DNA of 37,106 nt, from assembly GCA_025455395.1 (NCBI GenBank), contig JALOMO010000019.1, positions 1 to 37,106 on the forward strand, in the 5' to 3' direction. A program made the position numbers and the translations under genes. The notes under the pieces are model-generated. The model did no database searches, had not been told where the DNA came from, and worked only from the letters and a program-made list of their open reading frames with translations. This DNA comes from Bacteroidales bacterium. Its GTDB lineage: Bacteria > Bacteroidota > Bacteroidia > Bacteroidales > VadinHA17. This document shows positions 1 through 8,829 of the stretch, piece by piece (positions within the stretch are counted from its first letter, which is position 1; the number at the start of each line of letters is the position of its first letter).

Positions 1-369
1 TCTGAAAAGGATGAAACTGCGATTAGAGCTCTATTCCAGATGCAACAGGATGCATGGAATGCAGAAGATATCGATAGGTTCATGGCAGCGTACTGGAATT
101 CGCCAAACCTTATATTCATTGGCAGAAACGGTCCGACATATGGGTGGCAACAGGTGCTTGACAACTATAAAAGAAATTATCCCGGTTCAGCTGAAATGGG
201 GAAGCTGAAATTCGAAATCCTGGATGTCAGTCAGATAGACAGGAAGAGCGTTTTCCTTATCGGGAAATATCATCTTACGAGAACTATCGGAGATGCTTCA
301 GGGAATTTTTCACTTGTGCTGCAGAAAATCAAAGGTGAATGGCTTATCATCAGCGATCATTCTGACTGA
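1..369 (+). CDS. NTF2-like / DUF4440 (SnoaL-like) protein, 5' end missing
   Basis: The frame is open from base 1, so the N-terminus lies outside the window; 122 residues are visible. They start with an alpha-helical stretch (AIRALFQMQQDAWN), continue through a region with aromatic residues, and end in beta strands with the pattern GEWLIISDHSD. This is the usual layout of the DUF4440/SnoaL-like branch of the NTF2 fold (helix, AW.., central sheet, final W-x-I-x-x-D-H). An internal ATG at base 40 is not a convincing start because the helix that opens this fold begins before it. Members of the family bind small hydrophobic ligands or act as isomerases, and the sequence does not say which. The next gene starts 145 bases downstream; I see no terminator in that gap. 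Confidence 0.75.
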   Translation, partial: SEKDETAIRALFQMQQDAWNAEDIDRFMAAYWNSPNLIFIGRNGPTYGWQQVLDNYKRNYPGSAEMGKLKFEILDVSQIDRKSVFLIGKYHLTRTIGDASGNFSLVLQKIKGEWLIISDHSD

Positions 370-514
370 AAATACCCGGAACTAAACTACTGGTTCATCG
401 GTGTGAAGGGCACAGTTGTATATATCAGCCGATTCTGCAGTTCATGAAAGCGGTATTATTCTGATTCATTCTTACTTTTATAATTCGTGAATTGCATGAC
501 AAATCTGACCTGAC

Positions 515-1774
515 ATGAAAAAGAGAACGTTTCTTAAAACCTCGGGACTTATTGGGATTGGCGCATTGCTTAATTTTGAATCATTTGCTAACCAAATAAA
601 TTCAATATCATCAGTACCTGTGCATGATCTTGCAGCAGACGAGGATTTTTGGCTTACTGTACGAAACGGATACAGGCTTAACCCCGATATGGTGAACCTC
701 GAGAACGGGTACTACAATTTTTTGCCTGAACAGACGCTAGGCAGGCTGATAGAACATATCAGGGAGATAAATTACCAGGGATCATATTACATGCGTACCG
801 TTCAGGCTGAGAGAAAGAAGGCCATGGCAGCAAAACTGGCTGAGCTGACAGGCTGTCAGTCCGACGAGCTTGTCATAACGCGCAACACTACCGAATCACT
901 CGACATAATCATCAGCGGCTATGACTGGAAGAGAGGTGATGAGGCTGTGATGGCTGAACAGGATTATCCGTCAATGCTGAGCATGTTCAGGCAGGTAGCA
1001 AGGCGCCACGGCATTGTCAATAAAATGGTCTCAGTGCCAAACCATCCCTCTTCTGATGAGGAGATCGTGGAACTTTATGCCGGGGCCATAACCCCCACGA
1101 CAAGACTGCTTATGATATGTCACATGATTAATCTTACGGGCCAGATTCTCCCGGTCAGAAAAATCTGCGACATGGCCCACGCTAAGGGAGTCGAGGTAAT
1201 GGTTGACGGTGCTCACGCAGTCGGTCATTTCAGGTTTAAAATCTCTGAGCTCGGATGTGATTATTACGGCAGCAGCCTGCACAAGTGGCTGAGCGTACCG
1301 CTTGGTTCAGGATTGCTCTGGGTGAAGAAGGAACATATCAGTAAAATATGGCCCCTTATGGCTCCTTTTGAGGGTGGTGAAGAGGGTATAAGACAATTGA
1401 ATCATACCGGCACCCATCCTGTCTATACTGACCTCACCGTCGAAGATGCAATAGAATATTACCAGATGCTGGGAGCGGAGAGGAAGGAGGCCAGACTGAG
1501 ATACCTCAAGGAGTACTGGACGGATAAAGTGCGGCAGATGCCTCATGTGATTCTTAATACCCCGTCAGATGCTGCACGGTCATGCGGCATAGCCAATGTG
1601 GGTGTTAAGGGCATGAAGCCTGCCGGGCTGGGCGATATTCTCTGGAAGAAACACAAGATCTATACTGCACCAATTGACGGAGCCAATGTACACGGCTGCC
1701 GCATAACACCCAATATTTATACGACAACGGCTGAGCTGGACCAGCTTGTCAGTGCCATAGCAGAAATGGTGTGA
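515..1774 (+). CDS. Exported class V aminotransferase-fold PLP enzyme (isopenicillin-N-epimerase-like)
   Basis: A 419-residue fold-type I PLP enzyme. The Schiff-base lysine is Lys257 in SLHKWL, 26 residues after the pyridine-binding Asp231 in DGAHAVG, the spacing seen in cysteine-desulfurase/epimerase-like class V enzymes. A conserved N-terminal stretch around ENGYYNFLP and an RNTTESLD cofactor-phosphate region are also present. The first about 25 residues (MKKRTFLKTSGLIGIGALL) look like a Tat-type signal with Lys-Arg instead of Arg-Arg, so the protein is probably exported already folded with its cofactor. Substrate is not readable; epimerase, lyase or desulfurase-like chemistry are all possible within the family. 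It appears monocistronic: the downstream gene is convergent and only 10 bases away. Confidence 0.85.
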   Translation: MKKRTFLKTSGLIGIGALLNFESFANQINSISSVPVHDLAADEDFWLTVRNGYRLNPDMVNLENGYYNFLPEQTLGRLIEHIREINYQGSYYMRTVQAERKKAMAAKLAELTGCQSDELVITRNTTESLDIIISGYDWKRGDEAVMAEQDYPSMLSMFRQVARRHGIVNKMVSVPNHPSSDEEIVELYAGAITPTTRLLMICHMINLTGQILPVRKICDMAHAKGVEVMVDGAHAVGHFRFKISELGCDYYGSSLHKWLSVPLGSGLLWVKKEHISKIWPLMAPFEGGEEGIRQLNHTGTHPVYTDLTVEDAIEYYQMLGAERKEARLRYLKEYWTDKVRQMPHVILNTPSDAARSCGIANVGVKGMKPAGLGDILWKKHKIYTAPIDGANVHGCRITPNIYTTTAELDQLVSAIAEMV

Positions 1775-1776
1775 AG

Positions 1777-1797
1777 GCTGGCACTTACCGTGTCAGC
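1777..1797. terminator. Possible shared hairpin between convergent genes
   Basis: An 8-bp stem GCTGGCAC/GTGTCAGC (one G-U pair) with a 5-base loop sits exactly between the stop of the aminotransferase-like gene and the stop of the convergent hydrolase gene; the loop contains the hydrolase's TAA. There is no clear T-tract on either side, so its role as a terminator is a guess from position. Confidence 0.3.
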
Positions 1798-2579
1798 TCC
1801 AGGGTAACAAGGTACGCACAGTGATCGGAGGCTACTGAATCACAGATCACCCTTGATTCAAGTACCCTCCACCTCTCCCTGGGGAAATGCATCACATAGT
1901 CAATCTTCTTCCGTGGAATGTCAGAGGGAAAGGTTGGAGAAGGATTAGTTCTGTCATATGATGAACTCCAGATTGTTTCCATGAGGGTAATGGGAAGGCT
2001 TCCCGGTTCGGCATTCAGGTCTCCTGCAAGTATTGTAGGGTACCTGTTTGCAGAGAAAACTTCATTGATCCTCTTAACCTGGGCAATTCTGTCAGTCTCA
2101 TCCTTCAGATGGTCGAGGTGTGTCCCGATGAATGCTATCGTATCACCCGGGGGAATAACGGTTATTATCTCGAGTGCCGCCCTCGGCTCATTTCCCGGAG
2201 TGCATGGAAGAGGTATGTTCCTCGATTCAATAAACGTAAATTTTGACAAGATTCCTTCGCCATACTCACCTCCGTCATAATACATTGCCCTTCCGAAGAG
2301 GGGAGCCATTCTCACCATCCTGCCAAGCTCTGTTACTAGATCATAATCCCTGGCCCTGCGGGTCCTGTAGTCTACTTCCTGCAGTGCAACAAGATCGGGA
2401 TCAGCATCCTCAATGACCTTTGCAATCACAGTCAGGTCAAAGTCACCCTTCATGGTTGCCCCGTGATAGATATTGAATGTAAGGATTTTCAAAACCGGGT
2501 TGTTGCCAGGCAACTGCTGCGATCTGACCGTGAAGCCAGAAACAATAATCGTGAGTAATAATGCAATCTTTATCTTCAT
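1785..2579 (-). CDS. Secreted endonuclease/exonuclease/phosphatase-family metal hydrolase
   Basis: 264 residues with a type I signal peptide (about residues 1-20) followed by a complete EEP domain. The hallmark residues are all visible: Asn36 and His39 in FNIYHG, Glu68 in LQEVD (metal ligand), His154 in GTHLDH, Asp187 and Asn189 in GDLNAE, Asp227 in KIDYVM, and Asp252-His253 in the terminal SDH. The family includes sphingomyelinase-like phosphodiesterases, DNases and inositol phosphatases; the short single-domain form with a signal peptide is common in Bacteroidota and usually unassigned, so the phosphoester substrate is open. The gene is 51 bases downstream of a small secreted unknown on the same strand and may be co-transcribed with it. 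Confidence 0.85.
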   Translation of the reverse strand: MKIKIALLLTIIVSGFTVRSQQLPGNNPVLKILTFNIYHGATMKGDFDLTVIAKVIEDADPDLVALQEVDYRTRRARDYDLVTELGRMVRMAPLFGRAMYYDGGEYGEGILSKFTFIESRNIPLPCTPGNEPRAALEIITVIPPGDTIAFIGTHLDHLKDETDRIAQVKRINEVFSANRYPTILAGDLNAEPGSLPITLMETIWSSSYDRTNPSPTFPSDIPRKKIDYVMHFPRERWRVLESRVICDSVASDHCAYLVTLELTR

Positions 2580-2630
2580 CTTAAATAAGATTAAAGCAGA
2601 ATAAAAACAGACAAGTCTGAAGTACTGAGG

Positions 2631-3086
2631 TTATTTTTTCCCCTTTTTCTCCAGTTCGAATTTTTTATGAAGCGTCTGTCCGAAATAGGCTGAAAGGACC
2701 CTGGTGTAAGAGTGTAGCATGGCGCTGTCAAGAGTATTCAGGTCATCAAAATAACGTCTCATGAGATCGGGGTTATTCTGTGGTATGCAGAGGCAATAAG
2801 GAGTCGCCAGGGAAGCTGACCTGATAATGACGAGCACTGCTGCCAGTTCATTCTTCTCTTCGCGGATGAGTGACTTGAACTCAAAACTGTATGACCCGTC
2901 CTTCACATTGCCCATCTCCTGCATCAGGTATCCCCTTTTCATATCAAGTCCCACATCGACCTGCACTATGTAACCCTTTATCAGGTATTTATACTCATCT
3001 TCAGTCGTTGGTGCAACATCAGTTTTAGATTTCTGCCCGAAGGCGGCTATACTGACAAATGCCATGGCAAACAGTAGTGCTTTCAT
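2631..3086 (-). CDS. Small secreted protein of unknown function
   Basis: I do not recognise this family. The start chosen is the ATG giving MKALLFAMAFVSIAAFGQ, a clean type I signal peptide with cleavage after Gly-Gln or nearby; a further in-frame ATG eight codons upstream would put charged residues before the signal and is less likely. GAAGAG lies just ahead of the chosen ATG. The mature part (about 130 residues) is soluble, with alternating strands (IVQVDVGLDM, SYSFEFKSL) and a lysine-rich tail (EKKGKK). A CLC motif sits mid-protein. It is insulated from the upstream HdeD-like gene by a terminator and followed by the metal hydrolase gene. Confidence 0.65.
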   Translation of the reverse strand: MKALLFAMAFVSIAAFGQKSKTDVAPTTEDEYKYLIKGYIVQVDVGLDMKRGYLMQEMGNVKDGSYSFEFKSLIREEKNELAAVLVIIRSASLATPYCLCIPQNNPDLMRRYFDDLNTLDSAMLHSYTRVLSAYFGQTLHKKFELEKKGKK

Positions 3087-3141
3087 CTCTTCAGCTTTTA
3101 AGTTCTTCAATCAGGTGCATAATGAATTGAACTTTATCAAA

Positions 3142-3162
3142 AAGCAGGCCAAAAGCCTGCTT
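3142..3162 (-). terminator. Rho-independent terminator after the HdeD-like gene
   Basis: A perfect 8-bp stem AAGCAGGC/GCCTGCTT with a 5-base loop, followed on the minus strand by a run of five T residues (counting the last two stem bases). It lies 75 bases beyond the stop of the HdeD-like gene and 56 bases before the next ATG. Confidence 0.75.
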
Positions 3163-3236
3163 AAAGTACACGCAATTAAATCCGGTTCAGGCTACGGCAA
3201 ATGATCTTTGTCGGGCCTTACCCGGATAAGAGAGGG

Positions 3237-3773
3237 TTATGCCTTGCTCAGCAGATAAGAAGAGAGGATGTTGGCCAGGCCGAAAACAAAGGCAATAAGA
3301 CCAATGTTTAATACGCTTTGTGCCACAAAATTTCCGATAATTACATAAAGAGCATAGCCGAAGAGAAGCGACAGGAGGGCGTTTAGGATAAACAGTGCAA
3401 AAAAAGCATTGCTTTCTTTTATAAGTATCACGGCCTCAGCAAGTTCTGTTAATGCATAATAGAATACCCAGACAAGCATTATCCATATCACCGTTAAGCG
3501 CGATGAGTCGATTTTTATCAGGAGAGCGGCAACGAATGCCAGGTTCAGTGCCCCTGTAATTATATGCCAACCTTTAAAGGATGATTTTGCGGACAGCATC
3601 CCTGCAGCGATCAGTGAGGCTCCCGTAGCACCTATCAGCACTGCAAACAAAATTGTCAGGGCCTTTAATCCTCCGAAAATCTGCAGCATGGCAATTACTC
3701 CAAACAGTACCAGAAAAGCTCCCTTCAATGCAGGCAGCCACGGTTTCTCATAAGATTTCAGTTCCATTTCCAT
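3237..3773 (-). CDS. HdeD-like (DUF308) integral membrane protein
   Basis: 178 residues from the chosen start MEMELKSYEKPW. An ATG 24 codons upstream is in frame, but its extension is polar and atypical. After a short cytoplasmic N-terminus (EKPWLPALKGAFLVLFG) there are six hydrophobic segments in three pairs, the arrangement of HdeD/DUF308 proteins. In enterobacteria HdeD is linked to acid resistance; in Bacteroidota the role is not established, so only the membrane architecture is claimed. It is followed by a strong terminator and preceded by the terminator of the susCD operon, so it appears to be a single-gene unit with a promoter in the short stretch at 3774-3867. Confidence 0.75.
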   Translation of the reverse strand: MEMELKSYEKPWLPALKGAFLVLFGVIAMLQIFGGLKALTILFAVLIGATGASLIAAGMLSAKSSFKGWHIITGALNLAFVAALLIKIDSSRLTVIWIMLVWVFYYALTELAEAVILIKESNAFFALFILNALLSLLFGYALYVIIGNFVAQSVLNIGLIAFVFGLANILSSYLLSKA

Positions 3774-3867
3774 GATAATTTTTGTTAGGCAAAACTCGTA
3801 ATTTTTTGTGAAAGGTAATGAATTTGTCAGAGTATTATAACACACAGAACCCTGACTGAGTGAAAAA

Positions 3868-3902
3868 GAAAAGAAGGTGCCTCGGTATAGCTCCGGGACA
3901 CC
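3868..3902 (-). terminator. Terminator closing the first susC-susD operon
   Basis: On the minus strand a 10-bp stem GGTGTCCCGG/CCGAGGCACC (one mismatch, one G-U) with a 7-base loop is followed by TTCTTTTCTTTTTC. It lies 28 bases past the susD stop, which fits transcription ending after susD. Confidence 0.7.
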
Positions 3903-3930
3903 CTCTTTATTTTCAATCTGTTAGCACATA

Positions 3931-5400
3931 TCAGTATTGCGGATTTTGCTGGCTGGCAATAGGAGGATTTGCATCCAATTCCGCCTGGGAGATTGGCAGG
4001 ATAGCCTTGTAGAATGTCCTGTCAATGATCTTTTCGCGGTGAGTAATCACAACGGCAGGAGAGATGAACTCATCATTCAACTCAACAGGCCTGTTCAGGC
4101 GCATCATGTCGAAGAACCTCTGGCCTTCCATAAAAAACTCCTTGCTTCTTTCGTCAACTATCATATCCATTGTGACAGTTGCATCAGTGGCAAGGGGCAG
4201 GGTCGGGGCTCTCTTGCGGATATTATTCAGGTATTGTGCGGCTTTGACCTTATCGGGAACAGTAAGATTAAGGGCAGCCTCAGCAGCTATAAGGTGTATT
4301 TCTGAGAAACGAATAATCTTTATGTTTACTGCAGAAATTGAAGCTTTATCTCCCTTCAGGTCAACTCCAGTATACTTAAGACACGAGCCGAACCGTGATG
4401 TTGATGTCTCATCATAGTCCATTATACCCCAGCGAACATCGGCGGCGTCCTGACCGAGTCTGGCAAGGAAATAATCGCTTGCCATGAACCATCCCATGGC
4501 ACCGGTTACCTTACCCAGGCGGAGGAGATAATACCCGAGTGATGCAGTCCGCAGATCAGCTTCATCTGGATAGACCGCCAGCTCGAGAATAGACTCAGTG
4601 CCGAATTGTGTTGACCATGATGCCACCCACCCGGCGTTTGAATAGAGGGCGTACTTGTTGTTGTTGGTAAGGATAACTTCTTCAGCATCAGCCAGTGCGG
4701 CTGAATAGTTCTCCATATAGAGGTTTACCTTCGCCCTGATTGACTTGTTGGCATAGTAGTTTATGTAGCCGTTTACCTTGTTTTTGGAAAGGAACGGAGC
4801 AGCCGCATCAAGATCTGTCAGTATCTGGGTATAAACCTCCTCCACCGAGGCCCTGGTAGGCTGGGCAGAGGCATCAAGAGGCTCAAGCACAATAGGGACA
4901 CCGTATGATGACTTATCCATATCGTAAGGCTTTCCATAGAGACGAACAAGGTCAAAATACATAAGGGCTCTTGCTGTGAGGGCCTGCCCCTTGTAATCGC
5001 TCAATGCAGCGGATCCGTTACCTGCATCCTCGATCTTTGCTATGTTAAGGATCAGGTTGTTAACCTGCAGGATACAGTGATAAATCTGTGTCCAGTATCC
5101 GGAGAAGGAATTTGAAGATGCCGAGTGGTTGAAGGAGTAAAGTGCATCAAGACCTCTACCCTGTGACCTGATGGCAAAATCGCCTCCCTTGGCGTCACCA
5201 TAGATCATGAAGTTCCTTCCATAATAGTCAGATGAGGCCATTTTTCTCATCAGCCCGTTGATGGCGACCTTCGCATCGGCAGCGTTTGTGATCGATGTTT
5301 CTGCTGCTGCAGCGTTACTTGGCTTGACATCAAGGAAATCTTCGCAGGATGCCAGCAGTACAATTACCAGTACTGTAATAAATAATTCTATCTTTTTCAT
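3931..5400 (-). CDS. SusD/RagB-family outer-membrane lipoprotein (orphan pair)
   Basis: 489 residues from MKKIELFITV. The upstream in-frame ATG would overlap susC and bury the signal, so it was rejected. The lipobox is LLASC with CEDFLDV after it; acidic residues right after the lipidated Cys match the Bacteroidota surface-export signal, so the protein should face outward. The rest is SusD-like: an N-terminal helical repeat region with YFDLVRLYGKPY (a near-invariant SusD motif), a middle region with the ILTDLDAAAPFL helix, and a C-terminal segment IRFSEIHLIAAEAALN...FFMEGQRFFDMMR typical of the family. It partners SusC, starting 17 bases after it. No glycan hydrolase is linked, so its ligand cannot be inferred. 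Confidence 0.93.
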   Translation of the reverse strand: MKKIELFITVLVIVLLASCEDFLDVKPSNAAAAETSITNAADAKVAINGLMRKMASSDYYGRNFMIYGDAKGGDFAIRSQGRGLDALYSFNHSASSNSFSGYWTQIYHCILQVNNLILNIAKIEDAGNGSAALSDYKGQALTARALMYFDLVRLYGKPYDMDKSSYGVPIVLEPLDASAQPTRASVEEVYTQILTDLDAAAPFLSKNKVNGYINYYANKSIRAKVNLYMENYSAALADAEEVILTNNNKYALYSNAGWVASWSTQFGTESILELAVYPDEADLRTASLGYYLLRLGKVTGAMGWFMASDYFLARLGQDAADVRWGIMDYDETSTSRFGSCLKYTGVDLKGDKASISAVNIKIIRFSEIHLIAAEAALNLTVPDKVKAAQYLNNIRKRAPTLPLATDATVTMDMIVDERSKEFFMEGQRFFDMMRLNRPVELNDEFISPAVVITHREKIIDRTFYKAILPISQAELDANPPIASQQNPQY

Positions 5401-5417
5401 TGTAGTACTTTTTTTGA

Positions 5418-8400
5418 TCAGAAACTGGCTTCTATTCCGAATGTAAATGTCTTGCCGATAGGCATCTCCCATCCTCTTGTTCCAAATTCGGAAACCTCGG
5501 GGTCATAGACCTTGTAGGCGGCCAGTGTCCATAGGTTGGCGCCGTTAAAGTAGATTCTTGCGCTGTTGATCTTAGCCTTGCTGAGTATGTTCTTTGGCAA
5601 ATCATAACCAACAGTCACGCTCTTCAGTCTTGTGAAATCTGCCGGGTGCATATGCCTGCTGCTCTTCTGGTTGACATCTTCCATGTCAATAGCTACCCGT
5701 TGAGGGTATAATGCATCCGTATTTTCCGGAGTCCAGCGGTTGTCATATGCATCCTGTGACATTATCCTTTCCCAATAATAACCGTCATCGTTAACGTCTT
5801 TCCCGGCGGCATCATAACTGTAACCTCCTATCTTGTAAATGAAGTTGAGTGATAAGGTCACGCCTTTCCAGTTCAGGTCAGTGTTATACCCTCCGAAGAG
5901 AGCCGGGTGGACATCACCTATGATCACTTCAGATGCATCCTGGTACCTGTAGGTAGCCGGACGGCCGTCAACCGTAAGCTCGGGTGTCTTGTCGTTATTC
6001 AGGAACCAGAGGTTTTTACCGGTCTCATCTTCCACACCTGCCCATTCGCGACCGTATAAAGCCAGGGTCGACTCACCCTCCTTGTAAATATACTTTGCAC
6101 GGTTGTCTCCACCTGTCGGGTCATACCATATTATGTTCTGTCCGCCGTAAAGCTTTGTCACAGTTGAGTTTATACTAGAGCCGGTTATGCCTGCACTCCA
6201 GGTGAAGTCGCTCTTTCTCATTATGTCACCGAAAATCTCGAACTCAACCCCTTTGTTGTTTATCTCGCCCACATTGCGGAGAGTGGAACTGAATCCTGTT
6301 ACGGTTGATATCGGAACATCCTGCAACAGGTCTCTCGAGTCCCTGTTGAAATACTCAACAGAACCCGTAATTCTCTGGTCAAAGAGCCCGAACTCGAGAG
6401 CCACATTATATGTATAGCTTGTCTCCCAAGAAAGACTGGCATCGGCAATTGTGCTGACACCACCGCCGGGCTGCTCCATATACTTGCTTGTATAGCTGGT
6501 AAGTGCCCGCCATCCGTAGTTGTTTGCCGGCAGCGTGCCGTTCACCCCGTATGAACCCCTCAGTTTTAGGCTGGAAATGACAGGAACCGATTCCATGAAA
6601 GCTTCGTTATCAATTCGCCAAGATCCTGCTACAGACCAGAAGTTTCCCCAGCGTGATTCATCGCCAAGTTTTGATGATCCGTCACGGCGGAATGATCCTG
6701 ACACATAATACTTATTATCGTAATTATACTCAGCACGCGAAAGAAATGACAACATAGTATAACCCCAGTAGTAGGCGCTGGCATCCAGCTTGCCTGCTGT
6801 AGCAACCGTATGCAAAGCGCTGGTTGGCAGGTTTGTACCAGAAGCACGCTGGTAGTCAGTCTGGTTATCTTCAGCCTCCCAGCCCAGAAGGGCACCAACG
6901 GTATGCTTCGGTATGATCTCCTTGTTGTAGTTCAGAGTCGTGGAAGAGACAAGTTTGGTAATCTTATTGCTCGTCTCTGTCACCGAACCGTTGACACTTG
7001 CTCCGGTGAAATGCAGCGGACTGTAATAGAGGTGGTCAAAAGTCTGGGCATTGTCATAGGAGACAATAGATTTCAGAATGAGTTCCGGCAGTATTTTTAC
7101 TGTAATAGCCTCATTAGCCAGTATCCTGAGTGTCTTTGAGTTGTTCTCCCACTGTTCGTCATAATAGACGGGGTTATAGGCATAACTGCCATACCTTGCT
7201 GTCCATGGGGCACCTGTCAGATAGTCTGTCGGCCAGTACATCCCCCATAGAAGGTTCCGGCTCTGCAGGAAATAGTTATTCCCGAGTGCGCGTGTATCGT
7301 TGAAACCCTCTTTCCGGCTGTTCGACAGGTTTATATTTGTTGTAAACTCAACATGTTTTCCTGCCTGCTGGGTGAAGTTTATTCTACCGGTAATACGGTC
7401 GAAATTATTGATCACACTTCTTCCCAGGTCATTCGTATAAGAGAGTGATGTATAGTAGTTTGAGGTCTCTGTGGCACCACTTAATGCAAGATCATACGAC
7501 TGATAGACGGCAGTCCTGAAAAGAACATCCTCCCAGTCAAAATATGAACCGGCCCTGTCACCGCCAATAGTCAGCGAGTTAACGGTGTTGTCAGGGGCGG
7601 TGAAAGTATAACCGTGCTTATTGAACCGCTTGTTCAGCTGGCTGAGGGCAGAGGTGCTTGCTTCTTCAGGTGTCATTTCATCATAGTATACTCCTGCATT
7701 CCAGAAGTTCTCATAATATAGTTCAATCTGTTTCTCTGTGCTGGCAGCCTCGAAATTATCTGTGGCAAAGCCCGGCGTAATACCTACCGATGCCTTGAAA
7801 TCGACTCTCGGCTTACCGAGCTTGCCCTTCTTAGTGGTGATGACGATAACCCCATTGGCGGCCCTTGAGCCGTAGAGAACTGAAGCAGCAGCATCTTTAA
7901 GTACCGTAATTGACTCAATGTCATTCGGATTGATCGTGCTCATGACGTTGCTTGTGGTATAAATCCCCATGTTTGTAACGTTACCTGAAATTACGGGTAC
8001 ACCGTCAACAACATATAGGGGTTCATTGGATGCATTCATCGATCCGACACCCCTGACCCTGATGGCAGAAGTAGATCCTGCCTGGCCGGAAAGAGTAGTA
8101 ATCTGAAGGCCGGCAACCTTGCCCCCAATGCTGTTCTCAAACGACAGGCTGGGGACATCTTTGATTGCATCAGCCTTTACAACACTCGCAGCTCCTGTGA
8201 AGGTTCCCCTGGTGGAGGTACCGTATGCCACAACAATTACCTCATCGAGGCTTAGAGCATCAGTGATCATGCTTACATCAACTACGGTGCGACCCGAAAG
8301 AGCCACCTCCTGAGTCTTGTAACCAACATAGCTGAAAATGAGCACAGCATCAGAAGGAACGTTACTGAGGGTATATTTACCGTCAGCATCAGTGTTGGTT

Positions 8401-8549
8401 CCCACCCCTTTGGCTCCCTTTAAAAGGACTACCGCATAAGGAATCGGAGAACCATCATCGGATGCAGTTACCGTTCCGGTAACACGCGTCTGTGCCATGA
8501 CAGCACTGCACAGCAATACCGACACGACAATCGAGATTAGTTTTTTCAT
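5418..8549 (-). CDS. SusC/RagA-family TonB-dependent outer-membrane transporter (orphan pair)
   Basis: 1043 residues. A type I signal peptide ending AVMAQ is followed by a CarboxypepD_reg-like beta domain (about 20-105, with GVGTNTDADGKYTLSNVP and FSYVGYKTQEV), a TonB-box-like segment at LDEVIVVAYG, a plug domain (about 115-240) with the SusC signature VLKDAAASVLYGSRAANGVI, and a 22-strand-type barrel ending in an aromatic residue (GIEASF). SusC forms the barrel that the SusD lid covers; together they import an oligomeric nutrient using TonB energy. There is no STN domain, so direct ECF-sigma signalling is unlikely. It is first in a two-gene operon and divergent from the deacylase-like gene. 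Confidence 0.95.
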   Translation of the reverse strand: MKKLISIVVSVLLCSAVMAQTRVTGTVTASDDGSPIPYAVVLLKGAKGVGTNTDADGKYTLSNVPSDAVLIFSYVGYKTQEVALSGRTVVDVSMITDALSLDEVIVVAYGTSTRGTFTGAASVVKADAIKDVPSLSFENSIGGKVAGLQITTLSGQAGSTSAIRVRGVGSMNASNEPLYVVDGVPVISGNVTNMGIYTTSNVMSTINPNDIESITVLKDAAASVLYGSRAANGVIVITTKKGKLGKPRVDFKASVGITPGFATDNFEAASTEKQIELYYENFWNAGVYYDEMTPEEASTSALSQLNKRFNKHGYTFTAPDNTVNSLTIGGDRAGSYFDWEDVLFRTAVYQSYDLALSGATETSNYYTSLSYTNDLGRSVINNFDRITGRINFTQQAGKHVEFTTNINLSNSRKEGFNDTRALGNNYFLQSRNLLWGMYWPTDYLTGAPWTARYGSYAYNPVYYDEQWENNSKTLRILANEAITVKILPELILKSIVSYDNAQTFDHLYYSPLHFTGASVNGSVTETSNKITKLVSSTTLNYNKEIIPKHTVGALLGWEAEDNQTDYQRASGTNLPTSALHTVATAGKLDASAYYWGYTMLSFLSRAEYNYDNKYYVSGSFRRDGSSKLGDESRWGNFWSVAGSWRIDNEAFMESVPVISSLKLRGSYGVNGTLPANNYGWRALTSYTSKYMEQPGGGVSTIADASLSWETSYTYNVALEFGLFDQRITGSVEYFNRDSRDLLQDVPISTVTGFSSTLRNVGEINNKGVEFEIFGDIMRKSDFTWSAGITGSSINSTVTKLYGGQNIIWYDPTGGDNRAKYIYKEGESTLALYGREWAGVEDETGKNLWFLNNDKTPELTVDGRPATYRYQDASEVIIGDVHPALFGGYNTDLNWKGVTLSLNFIYKIGGYSYDAAGKDVNDDGYYWERIMSQDAYDNRWTPENTDALYPQRVAIDMEDVNQKSSRHMHPADFTRLKSVTVGYDLPKNILSKAKINSARIYFNGANLWTLAAYKVYDPEVSEFGTRGWEMPIGKTFTFGIEASF

Positions 8550-8687
8550 GTAAAACGTCCGTTTTGGTTAATGGTTTACACCTACAAGTTACACCTTATT
8601 CAAATTATGACAAAATATTTGTAATACATCCTATCTGTTGTACAGCATACTTATTTCTTGTTTAACCGGGCCTCAACATTGGCATAA

Positions 8688-8695
8688 CAAAATTA
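8688..8695 (-). promoter_or_regulatory. Candidate -7 element for the first susC
   Basis: TAATTTTG on the minus strand matches the Bacteroidota -7 consensus TAnnTTTG. An ATTG about 21 bases upstream could serve as the weak -33 element. It would give a leader of about 130 bases before susC. Confidence 0.4.
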
Positions 8696-8766
8696 TTTAA
8701 TCTTACTATTTATCACCAATTGACTGAAAATGTGATCAGAGACATAAAATTCAGGATGAAATATCT

Positions 8767-8774
8767 TAAATTTG
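8767..8774 (+). promoter_or_regulatory. Candidate -7 element for the deacylase-like gene
   Basis: TAAATTTG is an exact TAnnTTTG match 55 bases ahead of the chosen ATG. No clear -33 element is visible. The surrounding 8550-8829 gap is AT-rich and otherwise without recognisable features apart from the opposite-strand -7 candidate. Confidence 0.4.
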
Positions 8775-8829
8775 TAAGCAGACATAATCCAACAGACAAG
8801 CAAGAATTATAATATAATTGATCATACAA

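Noticed and set aside
472-479. TACTTTTA ahead of the aminotransferase-like gene as a -7 element
   Set aside because: It lacks the final G of TAnnTTTG and has no -33 partner; such near matches are frequent in AT-rich gaps.
2598-2625. CAGACTTGTCTG followed by TTTTT on the minus strand, considered as a terminator between the small secreted gene and the metal hydrolase
   Set aside because: Only four base pairs can form with a realistic loop, too weak to call.
3774-3845. 24-codon N-terminal extension of the HdeD-like protein
   Set aside because: The extension is polar with Cys and Asn residues unlike the family; MEMELKSYEKPW directly before the first helix is the better start.
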